This document shows, one piece after another, positions 17,323-26,136 of a stretch of DNA of 64,000 nucleotides. The position numbers were made by a program, and so were the translations under genes. The stretch is from Salipiger mangrovisoli (GTDB taxonomy: Bacteria; Pseudomonadota; Alphaproteobacteria; Rhodobacterales; Rhodobacteraceae), in assembly GCF_015223355.1 (NCBI RefSeq), contig NZ_JADFFK010000004.1:186001-250000 (forward strand), in the 5' to 3' direction. The notes below the pieces were generated by a model. The model was not told the origin of the DNA, ran no database searches, and saw only the letters and a list, made by a program, of their open reading frames with translations. Numbering within the stretch: the first letter of the stretch is position 1; each line of letters starts with the position of its first letter.

Positions 17323-19104
17323 ATGACGCAAGCGCTTTCCCTGATCGCCGAACATGATGCACTCATCGCTCTGGGGCTGATCGTCGGCCTCTTCGCGCTG
17401 TTCATGCTGGAACTCTACCCCCCGGAGGTGCCCGCCGCGGGGCTGGCAGCGCTTTTCGTCGCGCTCGGTTACGTCGGTCCCGACGAGCTGCTCTCGGTGT
17501 TCTCGAACCCGGCCCCGCTGACCATTGCGGCGATGTTCGTGCTCTCGGGCGCCCTGGTGCGTACCGGCGTGCTCGAAGCGATCTCCGATCTGGTGATCTC
17601 CCAGGCGCAGGAGCGTCCGGGCGTGGCGCTCGGCGTGATCATGGCGGTGACCCTGCTGGCCTCCGGCTTTGTCAACAACACACCGGTCGTGCTGGTGCTG
17701 ATCCCGGTGGTGATCCGCCTCTCCGCCGCGCTCGGCAAGGCCCCGACGCGGCTGCTGATCCCGCTCAGCTACGTGGCCATCCTCGGGGGCACCTGCACGT
17801 TGATCGGCACCTCGACCAACCTGCTGGTCGACGGCGTGGCCCGCGGACAGGGGCTCGACCCCTTCGGCATCTTCGAGATCACCCCGGTTGGTCTGCTGGT
17901 GGCGCTGGCGGGCGGACTCACGCTCGCCCTGCTCGGCCCGCTGCTGCTGCCCGACCGCGAAGCCAGCGATCCCGAACAGATGCTGGGCGAGACCACCTTC
18001 CTGTCGGAAGCGGTGCTCACCGACGAGACCCATTCCGGCAGGCCGCTGGCCGAGATCGCGCCGCTGAGCCGCAGCGGCGTGCGGGTGACCGGGCTGCGGC
18101 GCAAGGGCGCGCCGCTGTCCTCCCCGCTCGAGGAGCAGGTGCTGGAAAAGGGCGACACGGTGATCCTGCGCGCGCCGACCTCCGAGCTGCTGACTCTGCA
18201 CGCCGATCCGGGGCTGAAGATCGGGCTGCGCCGCGGCGAGCCGCCCGAGGGCGAGCTGGTGACCGTCGAGGTGGTCGTCTCGCCGCGCAAGTCCTCGCTG
18301 GGGCGCAGCCTGCGCAGCATGTCGCTCGGCCGGCGCTTCGGCGTGCGCGTGCTCGGCGCGCATCGCCACGAGCACAACCCCGGCCCGGATCTCGGATCGG
18401 TGCGCCTGCGCCCGGCGGACAAGCTGCTGCTGGAAGGGCCGGCCACCGCCTTCCAGACGCTCGAGGAAGAGGCCCAGCTGGTGTCGGTAAGTCGCCCCAC
18501 CGGCCGCGCCTTCCGCCGCGGCCGCGCGCCGCTGGTGCTCGCCGCGCTCGCGGCGGTGGTCGGTCTGGCCGCGTTCGGGCTGATGGACATCGCCACGCTC
18601 TCGATCCTCGCCGTCGCCGCGATCCTGCTGCTGCGCTGCATCGATGCGGACGAGGCCTGGGGCGCGGTGGACGGGTCGGTGCTGGTGCTGATCTTCGCCA
18701 TGCTTGTGGTCGGTATCGGCCTGCAGAACACCGGCGCTATGGACCTGCTGGTGGACTGGCTGGCGCCGCCGATCTCCGGCCTGCCGCCGTTTTTCGCATT
18801 GCTGGCGGTCTACCTGCTCGCCTCGCTGCTCACCGAGACGGTGACCAACAACGCCGTCGCCGTGGTCTTCACCCCGATCGCGATCGGCCTCGCCGAGAGC
18901 ACCGGGCTTGACCCGCGCGCGCTGACCATGGCGGTCATGTTCGGTGCCTCGGCAAGCTTCGCCACGCCCATCGGCTACCAGACCAACACGCTTGTCTACG
19001 GTGCGGGCAACTACCGATTCTCCGACTTCCTGAAGATCGGCCTCGCGATGAACCTCGTGGCAGCCCTCGCCGCCTGCGCCGGGATCCTCTGGCTGCTCGG
19101 CTGA
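17323..19104 (+). CDS. SLC13/DASS-type permease with two TrkA-C domains
   Basis: A 593-residue inner-membrane transporter. Two blocks of hydrophobic helices carry the paired family signatures SGFVNNTPVVLVLIPVV with TCTLIGTSTNLLVDG, and TETVTNNAVAVVFTPIA with ASFATPIGYQTNTLVYG. Between them, about residues 205-390, lie two soluble regulatory TrkA-C (RCK-C) domains, seen as PLSRSGVRVTGLRRKG and FGVRVLGAHR. Such proteins take up sulfate, dicarboxylates or other anions with Na+. The anion cannot be told here. ATG 17323 is preferred over an upstream TTG 17296. It is followed by the repeat elements and rimO. Confidence 0.9.
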   Translation: MTQALSLIAEHDALIALGLIVGLFALFMLELYPPEVPAAGLAALFVALGYVGPDELLSVFSNPAPLTIAAMFVLSGALVRTGVLEAISDLVISQAQERPGVALGVIMAVTLLASGFVNNTPVVLVLIPVVIRLSAALGKAPTRLLIPLSYVAILGGTCTLIGTSTNLLVDGVARGQGLDPFGIFEITPVGLLVALAGGLTLALLGPLLLPDREASDPEQMLGETTFLSEAVLTDETHSGRPLAEIAPLSRSGVRVTGLRRKGAPLSSPLEEQVLEKGDTVILRAPTSELLTLHADPGLKIGLRRGEPPEGELVTVEVVVSPRKSSLGRSLRSMSLGRRFGVRVLGAHRHEHNPGPDLGSVRLRPADKLLLEGPATAFQTLEEEAQLVSVSRPTGRAFRRGRAPLVLAALAAVVGLAAFGLMDIATLSILAVAAILLLRCIDADEAWGAVDGSVLVLIFAMLVVGIGLQNTGAMDLLVDWLAPPISGLPPFFALLAVYLLASLLTETVTNNAVAVVFTPIAIGLAESTGLDPRALTMAVMFGASASFATPIGYQTNTLVYGAGNYRFSDFLKIGLAMNLVAALAACAGILWLLG

Positions 19105-19129
19105 ACTTGCGCCATGAAGACCTGAAGAA

Positions 19130-19193
19130 GGGGGCCATGCCCCCTCGGCGCTGCGCGCCTCACCCCCTGCGTATTTGAAAAGAGAAGAAGAAG
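19130..19193 (-). repeat. Intergenic repeat, AAATA-core family, copy B
   Basis: On the minus strand it reads CTTCTTCTTCTCTTTTCAAA then TACGC and the same 29-bp GC-rich block as copy A (here 19139-19167). It lies directly after the SLC13 gene. Its outer arm pairs with the next element. Confidence 0.7.
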
Positions 19194-19232
19194 TTGCGCA
19201 CGCCGCTGCCGCTTCTTCTCTTTCCAAATACG
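19170..19232. repeat. Inverted repeat with 21-bp arms between SLC13 gene and rimO
   Basis: Left arm 19170-19190 (CGTATTTGAAAAGAGAAGAAG) shows one mismatch to the reverse complement of right arm 19212-19232, with a 21-nt spacer. The right arm is a further, shorter copy of the AAATA-core motif. A long hairpin can form in RNA or DNA. It lies about 95 bp before the rimO start. Confidence 0.75.
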
Positions 19233-19327
19233 CCCCTCCTGCCGGTGCCACGGGCGCCGAGGCGCTGTTTGACGCGGCCTGTGCAACCGCCCTTTCCGGA
19301 CGGCGCGAGAGCGCGTATATGCCGCCC

Positions 19328-20692
19328 ATGCAGAATCCGCCCGATCTTCGCCCCGACCTTGCCCGCGCCCGCGTCACGGAAACCCGCCGCGATGGCCAGC
19401 CGACCATCGGCATGGTCTCGCTTGGCTGCCCGAAAGCGCTGGTCGACAGCGAGCGTATCCTCACCCGGCTGCGCGCCGAGGGCTACGGCATCTCGGCCGA
19501 CTACTCGGGCGCCGACGCGGTGATCGTCAACACCTGCGGCTTCCTCGACAGCGCCAAGGCCGAGAGCCTCGAGGCGATCGGCGAGGCGCTTAAGGAGAAC
19601 GGCCGGGTCATCGTCACCGGCTGTCTCGGCGCGGAACCCGAGTACATCACCGGCGTGCACCCCAAGGTTCTGGCGGTGACCGGCCCGCACCAGTACGAGC
19701 AGGTGCTCGACGCGGTGCATGGCGCCGTGCCGCCCTCCCCCGATCCCTTCGTCGACCTGCTGCCGGCCTCGGGCGTGAAGCTCACGCCGCGGCACTACAG
19801 CTACCTCAAGATCGCCGAGGGCTGTAACCACAAGTGCAAGTTCTGCATCATCCCGGACATGCGCGGCCTGCTCACCTCGCGCCCGCAGCGCGCCGTCGTG
19901 CGCGAGGCCGAGAAGCTGGTCGAGGCGGGGGTGAAGGAGCTGCTGGTGATCTCTCAGGACACCTCGGCCTATGGCACCGACTGGAAGGACCGCGACGAGA
20001 AGTTCCCGATCCTGTCGCTGTCGCGCGAGCTGGGCCAACTCGGCGCCTGGGTGCGGATGCATTATGTCTACCCCTACCCGCATGTGCGCGAGATGATCCC
20101 GATGATGGCCGAGGGGCTGATCCTGCCCTATCTCGACATCCCCTTCCAGCACGCCCATCCCGAGACGCTGAAGCGCATGGCGCGCCCCGCCGCCGCCGCG
20201 CGCACGCTTGACGAGATCGCCGCCTGGCGCGCCGACTGCCCCGAGATCGTGCTGCGCTCGACCTTCATCGTCGGCTACCCCGGCGAGACCGAGGCCGAGT
20301 TCCAGACGCTGCTCGACTGGATGGACGAGGCGCAGCTCGACCGGATCGGCTGCTTCAAGTACGAGAACGTCGACGGCGCGCGCTCGAACGCCCTGCCGGA
20401 CCACGTGCCGGAAGAGGTCAAGCAGGAGCGCTGGGAGCGCTTCATGGAAAAGGCGCAGGCGATCTCGGAAGCCAAGCTCGAGGCCAAGGTCGGCACCCGG
20501 ATGCAGGTGCTGGTCGACGAGGTCGACGAGGAGGCTGCCACCTGCCGCACCAAGGCCGATGCGCCGGAAATCGACGGCAACCTGTTCATCGACGAGGGTT
20601 TCGAGCATCTCAAGCCCGGCGACATGGTCACCGTCGAGGTCGACGAGGCCGGGGAATACGACCTCTGGGGCCGACTCATCGCCGCGGACTGA
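19328..20692 (+). CDS. rimO: Ribosomal protein S12 methylthiotransferase
   Basis: A 454-residue radical-SAM enzyme that methylthiolates the conserved aspartate of ribosomal protein S12. It has the UPF0004 domain with [22 protein letters not shown] and TGCLGAEPE, the SAM cluster motif [15 protein letters not shown], and a C-terminal TRAM domain (about residue 385 onward) with [10 protein letters not shown] at the end. LGCPK and IPDMRG separate it from MiaB and MtaB. ATG 19328 gives the [11 protein letters not shown] start seen in relatives; ATG 19319 is also in frame. Longer upstream readings would translate the repeat element and are rejected. Confidence 0.94.
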   Translation: MQNPPDLRPDLARARVTETRRDGQPTIGMVSLGCPKALVDSERILTRLRAEGYGISADYSGADAVIVNTCGFLDSAKAESLEAIGEALKENGRVIVTGCLGAEPEYITGVHPKVLAVTGPHQYEQVLDAVHGAVPPSPDPFVDLLPASGVKLTPRHYSYLKIAEGCNHKCKFCIIPDMRGLLTSRPQRAVVREAEKLVEAGVKELLVISQDTSAYGTDWKDRDEKFPILSLSRELGQLGAWVRMHYVYPYPHVREMIPMMAEGLILPYLDIPFQHAHPETLKRMARPAAAARTLDEIAAWRADCPEIVLRSTFIVGYPGETEAEFQTLLDWMDEAQLDRIGCFKYENVDGARSNALPDHVPEEVKQERWERFMEKAQAISEAKLEAKVGTRMQVLVDEVDEEAATCRTKADAPEIDGNLFIDEGFEHLKPGDMVTVEVDEAGEYDLWGRLIAAD

Positions 20693-20855
20693 CGAGTCGC
20701 GACTCGGCCCGCCGCACCTCGCGCAGGGACGCGCGTCTGTACAGATGTCGATTCCGACAGGGCGCCGACGCCGCTGACACAAATCAGCCGCGCCGGGCCC
20801 GTCGACACGCTCCGCCGCGGCCACACCGCACAACGCTCCGCCGCGCGATCCGTGG

Positions 20856-21063
20856 TATAATCGCGCCATTGGGCCAATGCGGAGGGGGCTCAGACTGTTT
20901 CGAGTTCCAGCGGCATGGGCCGCGCAGAGGGGGAAGGCTTTTTCGCCAGACTGAAATTCACCTTTCATGCGCATATGACATTTGCCTCTTCGGAGAAAAA
21001 TGACTTTGCCTGTGGATTTCAAATCGCGTCGATGCTCCCGGACCACCGGGAGCATCCTTTTTT
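20856..21063 (+). ncRNA. Candidate small RNA downstream of rimO
   Basis: A TATAAT box lies at 20856-20861. It is followed at once by a 13-bp palindrome (CATTGG-G-CCAATG, 20867-20879), about 150 nt without a convincing reading frame, and a strong intrinsic terminator at 21031-21063. The terminator's T-run suits only plus-strand transcription, while the downstream gene is on the minus strand. No good -35 is visible. The alternative is that the terminator simply serves rimO read-through. The rest of the 377-bp gap (20693-20855) holds nothing I can name. Confidence 0.35.
21031..21063 (+). terminator. Strong intrinsic terminator, plus strand
   Basis: An 11-bp perfect stem GATGCTCCCGG/CCGGGAGCATC with an ACCA loop and CTTTTTT tail, located 339 bp after rimO and just before the convergent end of the LuxR gene. 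Confidence 0.85.
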
Positions 21064-21069
21064 CGGGCT

Positions 21070-21945
21070 TCAGAACAACAGCGGATCGTCCGGAGAAGAC
21101 GCCGCGTCGGCCTTCGGATCGGGCAATACCCCCAGAGCCATGGCCAGCGCCGCAAGTTCGGTGCGCGATGCACGGCCGGTCCGCTCCGACAGCGCCTCGA
21201 GCCGGTGGCGCACCGCCGAGACCGATATCACCAGCCGCTCCGCGATCTGCTTGTCCTGCAGGCCCGCCCCGATCATGGCCAGCAGTTCGAGCTGCTTTTC
21301 GGTAATCTGGTTCCGCTCGGGAAATTCCTGCGCGAAGAGCGCCACGAAGCGCTGATGCCCCGACAGCGCCGCGACGTTCAGGGTCCAGCCATGCGCGTGG
21401 ATGATGGCCAGCATCTCGCGCCGGGAATGGCCGCCGGCGAAGCTGAGTTGGCCGACCCGTGGCGGAGCGCTCTGGCGCAGGGGGATGCTGAAGCCGGCCC
21501 GCATCCCGCGCCGTGCCGCCTCCTTCAGCACCGCGACCCGCGCCTCGGGCAACGGATGGTATTCTTCCAGGAATTCGACCCCCACGGCGATGGGCGTAAG
21601 CCGCTCGGCGGCGTGACCCCAGAGATAGCTCCAGCGGCCGACGGACCCTTCGGCCGCATGCCCGCGGAGCCAGCCCGCATCGTAGGAGGCGCGCAGCGAC
21701 AGCGCCTGCGCACTGCCCGGCCTTGCGGTGACGTAATCGACGTAGGGAAGATCGAGCTTCTGGCCCAAGCGGATGAACAGCCGCCAGACATCCTCGGACC
21801 CGCGGGTTGCCTCGAGCCGGGCAAGAAACCACTGCAGAAGCTCGGGGACGTGGCACGCGGCAGGCAGCGGGGCCTGCGACGGTTCAGCCACGGTCTGGCT
21901 CCGCGCCCAGCGCATTGGGCCGCACCACCCCGGTGGCTTCGGCAA
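21070..21945 (-). CDS. LuxR-family transcriptional regulator
   Basis: A 291-residue regulator. Residues about 45-210 form an autoinducer-binding-like domain (YVDYVTARPGS, then ASYDAGWLRG, then MRAGFSIPLRQ). Residues about 225-280 form a LuxR helix-turn-helix: ITEKQLELLAMIGAGLQDKQ followed by IAERLVISVSAVRHRLEAL. Several residues normally touching acyl-homoserine lactone are not clearly conserved and no LuxI synthase is present in the window, so it may be a solo receptor or have another ligand. An alternative start at 21915 (MRWARS) is possible. It is divergent from tdk. Confidence 0.85.
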   Translation of the reverse strand: MPKPPGWCGPMRWARSQTVAEPSQAPLPAACHVPELLQWFLARLEATRGSEDVWRLFIRLGQKLDLPYVDYVTARPGSAQALSLRASYDAGWLRGHAAEGSVGRWSYLWGHAAERLTPIAVGVEFLEEYHPLPEARVAVLKEAARRGMRAGFSIPLRQSAPPRVGQLSFAGGHSRREMLAIIHAHGWTLNVAALSGHQRFVALFAQEFPERNQITEKQLELLAMIGAGLQDKQIAERLVISVSAVRHRLEALSERTGRASRTELAALAMALGVLPDPKADAASSPDDPLLF

Positions 21946-22108
21946 GCCCTGTCCCAGCCTGGTCCATCACGCCACCTCCCGCTCATGACCCGATCACAGA
22001 CCGGCGCATAGTCGGACAAGACCCGGAGTTTGGCAAATCCGTCCCGCTTCCGGGACCGTCTGCGGGGTCAGGCTTGCACCGCGCGCGCCGCTGCGGCAGG
22101 AGAGCGCC

Positions 22109-22696
22109 ATGGCCAAGCTGCATTTCCACTACTCCACCATGAACGCCGGCAAGTCGACGCTGCTCCTGCAGGCGGCGCACAATTACCGCGAGCGCGGCAT
22201 GGAGGTCTTCCTGCTGACCGCGCAGCTCGATACGCGCGCCGGGCTCGGCCGCATCGGCTCGCGCATCGGACTGGGGCAGGAAGCCGAGACTTTCGGCACC
22301 GAGGATGATCTCTTCGCGGTCATCGCCGCGGCGCATGACAAGACGCCGTTGGCGTGTGTCTTCATCGACGAGGCGCAGTTCCTCAGCGAAGAGCAAGTCT
22401 GGCAACTGGCGCGGGTGGTGGACGATCTGGGCCTGCCGGTGATGGCCTACGGGCTGCGGGTCGACTTCCGCGGCCAGCTCTTCCCCGGCTCGGCGGCGCT
22501 GCTGGCGCTGGCGGATTCGCTGCGCGAGGTGCGCACCATCTGCCATTGCGGCCGCAAGGCGACGATGGTCATCCGGCAGGACGGCTCGGGCAAGGCGCTG
22601 ACCGACGGGGCACAGGTGCAGATCGGCGGCAACGAGACATATGTCTCGCTCTGCCGCAAGCACTGGCGCGCGGCAATGGGCGATACGCCCGCCTGA
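22109..22696 (+). CDS. tdk: Thymidine kinase
   Basis: A 195-residue type II thymidine kinase that phosphorylates thymidine for salvage. The P-loop is in HYSTMNAGKSTLLLQ (residues 7-21), the DEAQF Walker-B-like motif lies near residue 90, and the lasso/zinc region has CHCGRKA near 144 and CRKHW near the end. GGNETYVSLCR is the thymidine-site block. An AGGAGAG ribosome site lies upstream of the ATG. It is convergent with the hydroxyacid dehydrogenase, with a hairpin between them. Confidence 0.95.
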   Translation: MAKLHFHYSTMNAGKSTLLLQAAHNYRERGMEVFLLTAQLDTRAGLGRIGSRIGLGQEAETFGTEDDLFAVIAAAHDKTPLACVFIDEAQFLSEEQVWQLARVVDDLGLPVMAYGLRVDFRGQLFPGSAALLALADSLREVRTICHCGRKATMVIRQDGSGKALTDGAQVQIGGNETYVSLCRKHWRAAMGDTPA

Positions 22697-22713
22697 GGCG
22701 GCACCTGGGGCAA

Positions 22714-22736
22714 CCCCGGACGCGGCACGTCCGGGG
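22714..22736. terminator. Hairpin between convergent tdk and dehydrogenase genes
   Basis: CCCCGGACG, loop CGGCA, CGTCCGGGG form a perfect 9-bp stem between two converging stops. No T-tract follows, so it may be a bidirectional terminator of modest strength. Confidence 0.55.
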
Positions 22737-22745
22737 CGCAGGCAA

Positions 22746-23699
22746 TCAGACCGGGTTGGGTACCGGCTCTCCGGCAAAGAAGGCGCAGAGGTTGGCCACG
22801 GCCATGCGGCCCATTTCCTCGCGCACTTCCAGGGCGGCGGTGCCGAGATGCGGCAACAGCACCACGTTGTCGAGATCGCGCAGAGCCTCGGGCACCTGCG
22901 GCTCGAACTCGTAGACGTCGAGCCCCGCCCCGGCGATACGCTTCTCCTGCAGCGCCGCGATCAGCGCCGCCTCGTCGACCACGTCACCGCGCGAGATATT
23001 GACGAAATGCGCGTGCGGCCGCATCGCCGCCAGCACATCCGCATTCACCGTGTGGCGCGTTGCCGCGCCGCCCGGCAGGGCGGTGACGAGGATGTCGACA
23101 TTGGCCGCCAGTTCCTCGGGCGTGTCGTAGCGCGTTGCCGGATGGTCGAGCGCCTTCTCGGAGCGGCTCATGTAGGCAACATCCATGCCGAAGCCGTAGT
23201 GGCAGCGCCGTGCGATGGCCTGGCCGATACGGCCCATGCCGAGAATGCCGACGGTCTTGCCGGTCATGTGCAGCCCCAGCATCTGCACCGGGTGCCAGCC
23301 CTGCCAGCTGCCCGCGCGCACCATGCGTTCACCCTCGCCCGCGCGGCGGCAGGACATCAGCATCAGCGTCATGGCGATGTCCGCGGTGGCATCGGTCACC
23401 GCGCCGGGGGTGTTGGTCACGGTGACCCCGGCGTTGCGCGCCACCTCGACGTCGATGTGGTTGAAGCCCACACCGAAGTTGGCGAGAATTCGCGCCCGCG
23501 GCACGCCAGCGGCGGCAAAGACCTCGGCGTTGTAGCTGTCGCCCAGCGTCACCAGTACGCCGTCATACTCCGTCAGCGAGGCGAGCATCTCGTCGCGGCT
23601 CATCGGGTCGGGCCGGTCGCGGTAGGTCACGTCGAAGGCCTCGCGCGCCTCGGCGACGACGCTCTCGGGCAGGTTTCGGGCGATCAGGATCTTGGTCAA
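22746..23699 (-). CDS. D-2-hydroxyacid dehydrogenase (glyoxylate/hydroxypyruvate reductase-like)
   Basis: A 317-residue NAD(P)-dependent dehydrogenase. [16 protein letters not shown] and [15 protein letters not shown] belong to the catalytic domain. [16 protein letters not shown] is the Rossmann motif near residue 150. The catalytic Arg is in [10 protein letters not shown], the Glu in DVYEFEPQV and the His in LLPHLGTA. These fit glyoxylate or hydroxypyruvate reductases, though the exact 2-keto acid is unproven. Its ATG overlaps the stop of csaA by 4 nt, so it is the third gene of proC-csaA-dehydrogenase. Confidence 0.9.
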   Translation of the reverse strand: MTKILIARNLPESVVAEAREAFDVTYRDRPDPMSRDEMLASLTEYDGVLVTLGDSYNAEVFAAAGVPRARILANFGVGFNHIDVEVARNAGVTVTNTPGAVTDATADIAMTLMLMSCRRAGEGERMVRAGSWQGWHPVQMLGLHMTGKTVGILGMGRIGQAIARRCHYGFGMDVAYMSRSEKALDHPATRYDTPEELAANVDILVTALPGGAATRHTVNADVLAAMRPHAHFVNISRGDVVDEAALIAALQEKRIAGAGLDVYEFEPQVPEALRDLDNVVLLPHLGTAALEVREEMGRMAVANLCAFFAGEPVPNPV

Positions 23700-24034
23700 T
23701 GCAGGCGTCCTCCGGGCGGTACGGTCTTGTCGGGCGTCGCCAGAACGATCGCCCCCCTCTCATCCGAGAAACCTAGAACGAGAACCTCGGACATGAAGGG
23801 GCCAATCTGCCGAGGCGGGAAATTCACCACCGCCATCACGGATTTACCGACCAGCTCCTCGGGCGCGTAATGCACGGTGATCTGCGCCGAGCTCTTCTTC
23901 TCGCCGATCTCCGGGCCGAAATCGATCCAGAGCTTGATGGCGGGCTTGCGCGCCTCGGGGAAGGGTTCCGCGCGGGTCACGCGGCCCACGCGGATATCGA
24001 CCTTGAGAAAGTCGTCGTAGCTGATCTCAGCCAT
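23696..24034 (-). CDS. csaA: tRNA-binding protein, CsaA-like
   Basis: A 112-residue OB-fold protein of the EMAP/tRNA-binding family. [20 protein letters not shown] at residues 9-28 and [19 protein letters not shown] near 70-88 are the signature blocks, also seen at the C-terminus of methionyl-tRNA synthetases. CsaA has been described as a chaperone-like, tRNA-binding dimer. The start at 24034 (MAEISYDD) overlaps the end of proC by 8 bp. A longer reading begins inside proC and is less likely. Confidence 0.9.
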   Translation of the reverse strand: MAEISYDDFLKVDIRVGRVTRAEPFPEARKPAIKLWIDFGPEIGEKKSSAQITVHYAPEELVGKSVMAVVNFPPRQIGPFMSEVLVLGFSDERGAIVLATPDKTVPPGGRLH

Positions 24035-24842
24035 TGGCCAGTTCTTCCGAGCGGCGCACGGCGGCTCCGACGGTGGCACGGATCAGCGGCGGCAGCCCCT
24101 TGTCCTCATCCATCAGAACTTCGAGACCTGCCTGTGTGGTGCCGTTGGGCGAGGTCACATTCTTGCGCAGCTGCGCCGGATCCTCGGCGGCCTGCATCGC
24201 CAGCGCACCCGCACCCGCGACGGTGGCCTTGGCGAGCTGCATGGCCAGCTCGGGGGCCAGCCCCTCGGCCTCACCAGCCTTGGCGAGGCATTCGATCATG
24301 TGGAAGACATAGGCCGGGCCGGAACCGCTGACGCCGGTGACCGCATCCATCTGCCCCTCGCCCTCAAGCCGCACGACCTCGCCCACGGCCGAAAGAAGCT
24401 CTTCGGCCATCGCCAGGTTCTCGGGGCTCGCAATGGCATTGCCTGCGATCGCGGTGATGCCCTGCCCCACGGCGGCGGGGGTGTTGGGCATGGCGCGGAT
24501 GATCGGGGTCTGCGCGCCAAGCATCCGTTCGTAGGTGGCAATGGTCACCCCGGCGGCCACCGACAGGAACACCGTGTCGGCATTGCCGTAGCTCGCCAGC
24601 ACCGGCAGCGCGTCGGCCATCATCTGAGGTTTCACCGCGATCAGCACGATCGCCGGACTGGCGGGCAGCGCTTCGTTCAGATGCACGCCCTGCGCTTTCA
24701 CCCAGTCCGAGGGGCGCGGGTCGTTGACCCAGACCGAGGCAGGCGGCAGCCCCCGTCCCAGCCAGCCCTCCAGCATGGCCGATCCCATCTTCCCGCATCC
24801 CAGCAGCACCAAGCCGCGCTGCGCCAGCTCACCGTCCTTCAT
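24027..24842 (-). CDS. proC: Pyrroline-5-carboxylate reductase
   Basis: A 271-residue enzyme that reduces pyrroline-5-carboxylate to proline. It has the Rossmann motif [12 protein letters not shown] near residue 12, VKPQM near 71, and the C-terminal signature [10 protein letters not shown] then [19 protein letters not shown] 24842 is preceded by AGGAGGGATCGCC, a strong ribosome site, so longer upstream readings are rejected. First gene of a three-gene overlapping operon with csaA and a hydroxyacid dehydrogenase. Confidence 0.95.
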   Translation of the reverse strand: MKDGELAQRGLVLLGCGKMGSAMLEGWLGRGLPPASVWVNDPRPSDWVKAQGVHLNEALPASPAIVLIAVKPQMMADALPVLASYGNADTVFLSVAAGVTIATYERMLGAQTPIIRAMPNTPAAVGQGITAIAGNAIASPENLAMAEELLSAVGEVVRLEGEGQMDAVTGVSGSGPAYVFHMIECLAKAGEAEGLAPELAMQLAKATVAGAGALAMQAAEDPAQLRKNVTSPNGTTQAGLEVLMDEDKGLPPLIRATVGAAVRRSEELANG

Positions 24843-24946
24843 GGCGATCCCTCCTGTCGACGTCGCGGCAGTGATACGCGGGCAGGCCAGATCGCGCAAC
24901 GGCCCCGGCCAAAGGACGGAAGAGTGGGGCCTTTCTGCGTCATGCG

Positions 24947-24985
24947 CGGGCAAATATCCCGGCAGGGCACGCTTTCGCGGGCCAG
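24947..24985 (+). repeat. Partial AAATA-core repeat, copy D
   Basis: GGGCAAATATCCCGG followed by a GC-rich segment (CACGCTTTCGCGGGCC) resembles copies A and C but lacks the TTCTTCTAGG lead. It lies in the 259-bp space between proC and the YdcH-like gene. Confidence 0.4.
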
Positions 24986-25101
24986 ATGCAAGTCGGCCAC
25001 GCGGCCGTCCTAGCCCAGCCCCCGCGCTCCGGGAGGGCGCAGAAACCGCGAGCGGTCAAGCCGCGCGGGACGAGCCTCCGGCAGACCTCTGCCGGGGCCG
25101 G

Positions 25102-25326
25102 TCAGGCGATGATATCCGGGGTCAGCCGATCCTCGATCATCGCGATCTTGTCCTTGAGGAAGAGCTTCTTCTTTTTCAGCCGCTGAAGGGTCAGCTGGTC
25201 GGCGGTGCCGCGCTCTTGCAGCGCGAGGATCGCCTCGTCGAGATCGCGGTGCTCGCGTTTGAAAACCTCGAGCTCCACACGCAACACCTCTTCGGTCTTC
25301 ATCGAGATGTCTTGCGGCGCATTCAT
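25102..25326 (-). CDS. YdcH-like DUF465 protein
   Basis: A 74-residue, highly charged, all-helical protein. The family signature is the pattern H-x2-L-D-x2-I followed by QLTLQRLKKKKLFLKDKIAMI, here at residues 26-64, predicted as an antiparallel coiled coil. The function of the family is unknown. A second member lies at 60342-60515. It is divergent from the hsp20 operon. Confidence 0.88.
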   Translation of the reverse strand: MNAPQDISMKTEEVLRVELEVFKREHRDLDEAILALQERGTADQLTLQRLKKKKLFLKDKIAMIEDRLTPDIIA

Positions 25327-25391
25327 GGGGATCAGTCCTAAGGCCTCACGGGAAGTGATAGAATATCAACTCTTGCCGCGCCCGCAAAGCC

Positions 25392-25420
25392 CTTGCACTG
25401 CCTTGCGGTGCTTCCCATAT
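25392..25420 (+). promoter_or_regulatory. Putative RpoH (sigma-32) promoter of hsp20
   Basis: CTTGCA at 25392-25397 and CCCATAT at 25414-25420 are separated by 16 bp. This is close to the heat-shock sigma pattern (CTTG-A, about 13-17 bp, CCCATnT) and lies 65 bp before the hsp20 start. Confidence 0.55.
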
Positions 25421-25485
25421 TCGCAAGTGTCGGGTTGCCGCTAACGGGGCCCGGCGGACGGTCGCTTCCCTGTCAAGGACATGTC

Positions 25486-25896
25486 ATGAGCAAACTGACC
25501 CTGGGTTCCTATCCGCATATGCTCGGCTTCGAGCAGCTCGAGCGCCTGCTCGAGCGCACGGCCAAGTCGAGCGAGGGATACCCCCCCTTCAACATCGAAC
25601 AGACGTCGGATCACTCCTACCGGATCACGCTCGCCGTGGCCGGCTTCTCGGAGGCCGATCTCGCCATCACCGTCGAGGACCGCCAGTTGGTGATCCGCGG
25701 TCGGCAGCGCGACGACGGGTCCGACCGGATCTTCCTGCACCGCGGCATCGCGGCGCGGCAATTCCAGCGCAGCTTCGTGCTGGCCGATGGGGTCGAGGTG
25801 GGGGAAGCGGTCATGGAGAACGGTCTGCTGCATGTGGATCTGACCATGTCCCGTCCCGAGACGGTGGTGCAGACCATCAACATCAGAAAGGGTTGA
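25486..25896 (+). CDS. Small heat-shock protein (Hsp20/IbpA family)
   Basis: A 136-residue alpha-crystallin-type holdase chaperone. FNIEQTSDHSYRITLAVAGF opens the crystallin domain near residue 30, with LVIRGRQ near 66 and the GLLHVDLTM block near 115. The N-terminal SKLTLGSYPHMLGFEQLERL is typical of alphaproteobacterial IbpA-like proteins. AAGGA lies upstream of ATG 25486. A heat-shock-like promoter precedes it, and the DUF1150 gene follows after 3 bp, a standard pairing in this family of bacteria. Confidence 0.93.
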   Translation: MSKLTLGSYPHMLGFEQLERLLERTAKSSEGYPPFNIEQTSDHSYRITLAVAGFSEADLAITVEDRQLVIRGRQRDDGSDRIFLHRGIAARQFQRSFVLADGVEVGEAVMENGLLHVDLTMSRPETVVQTINIRKG

Positions 25897-25899
25897 GCC

Positions 25900-26127
25900 A
25901 TGAACACGAAATATGACTTTTCCGATTTCGACGCCGAGCGCATCGTCTATGTCCGCTCCGTCGAAGTGAGCGACCTGCCGCAGGACGTGCAGGATCAGGT
26001 CGGCGACCAGACCCGCCTCTACGCGGTGCACCGCGCCGACGGCGAGCGGCTGGCGCTGGTGCGCGACCGCGGCCTTGCCTTCGCGCTGGCGCGGCAGAAC
26101 GACCTTGCCCCCGTCACCGTCCACTAA
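25900..26127 (+). CDS. DUF1150 family protein
   Basis: A 75-residue protein (FSDFDAERIVYVRSVEVSDLP, ending RQNDLAPVTVH) of the DUF1150 family. It is nearly always next to small heat-shock genes in Rhodobacteraceae and is likely co-transcribed here, 3 bp after hsp20. Its function is unknown. A role with the chaperone is inferred only from position. Confidence 0.88.
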   Translation: MNTKYDFSDFDAERIVYVRSVEVSDLPQDVQDQVGDQTRLYAVHRADGERLALVRDRGLAFALARQNDLAPVTVH

Positions 26128-26136
26128 GGGCGCGGC

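Noticed and set aside
17182-19464. 760-residue minus-strand frame
   Set aside because: It is antisense to the SLC13 gene and crosses the repeat elements; rich in Arg, Gln, His and Gly without motifs.
19160-21856. 898-residue minus-strand frame
   Set aside because: It is antisense to rimO and crosses its terminator region and the LuxR gene; no domain is seen.
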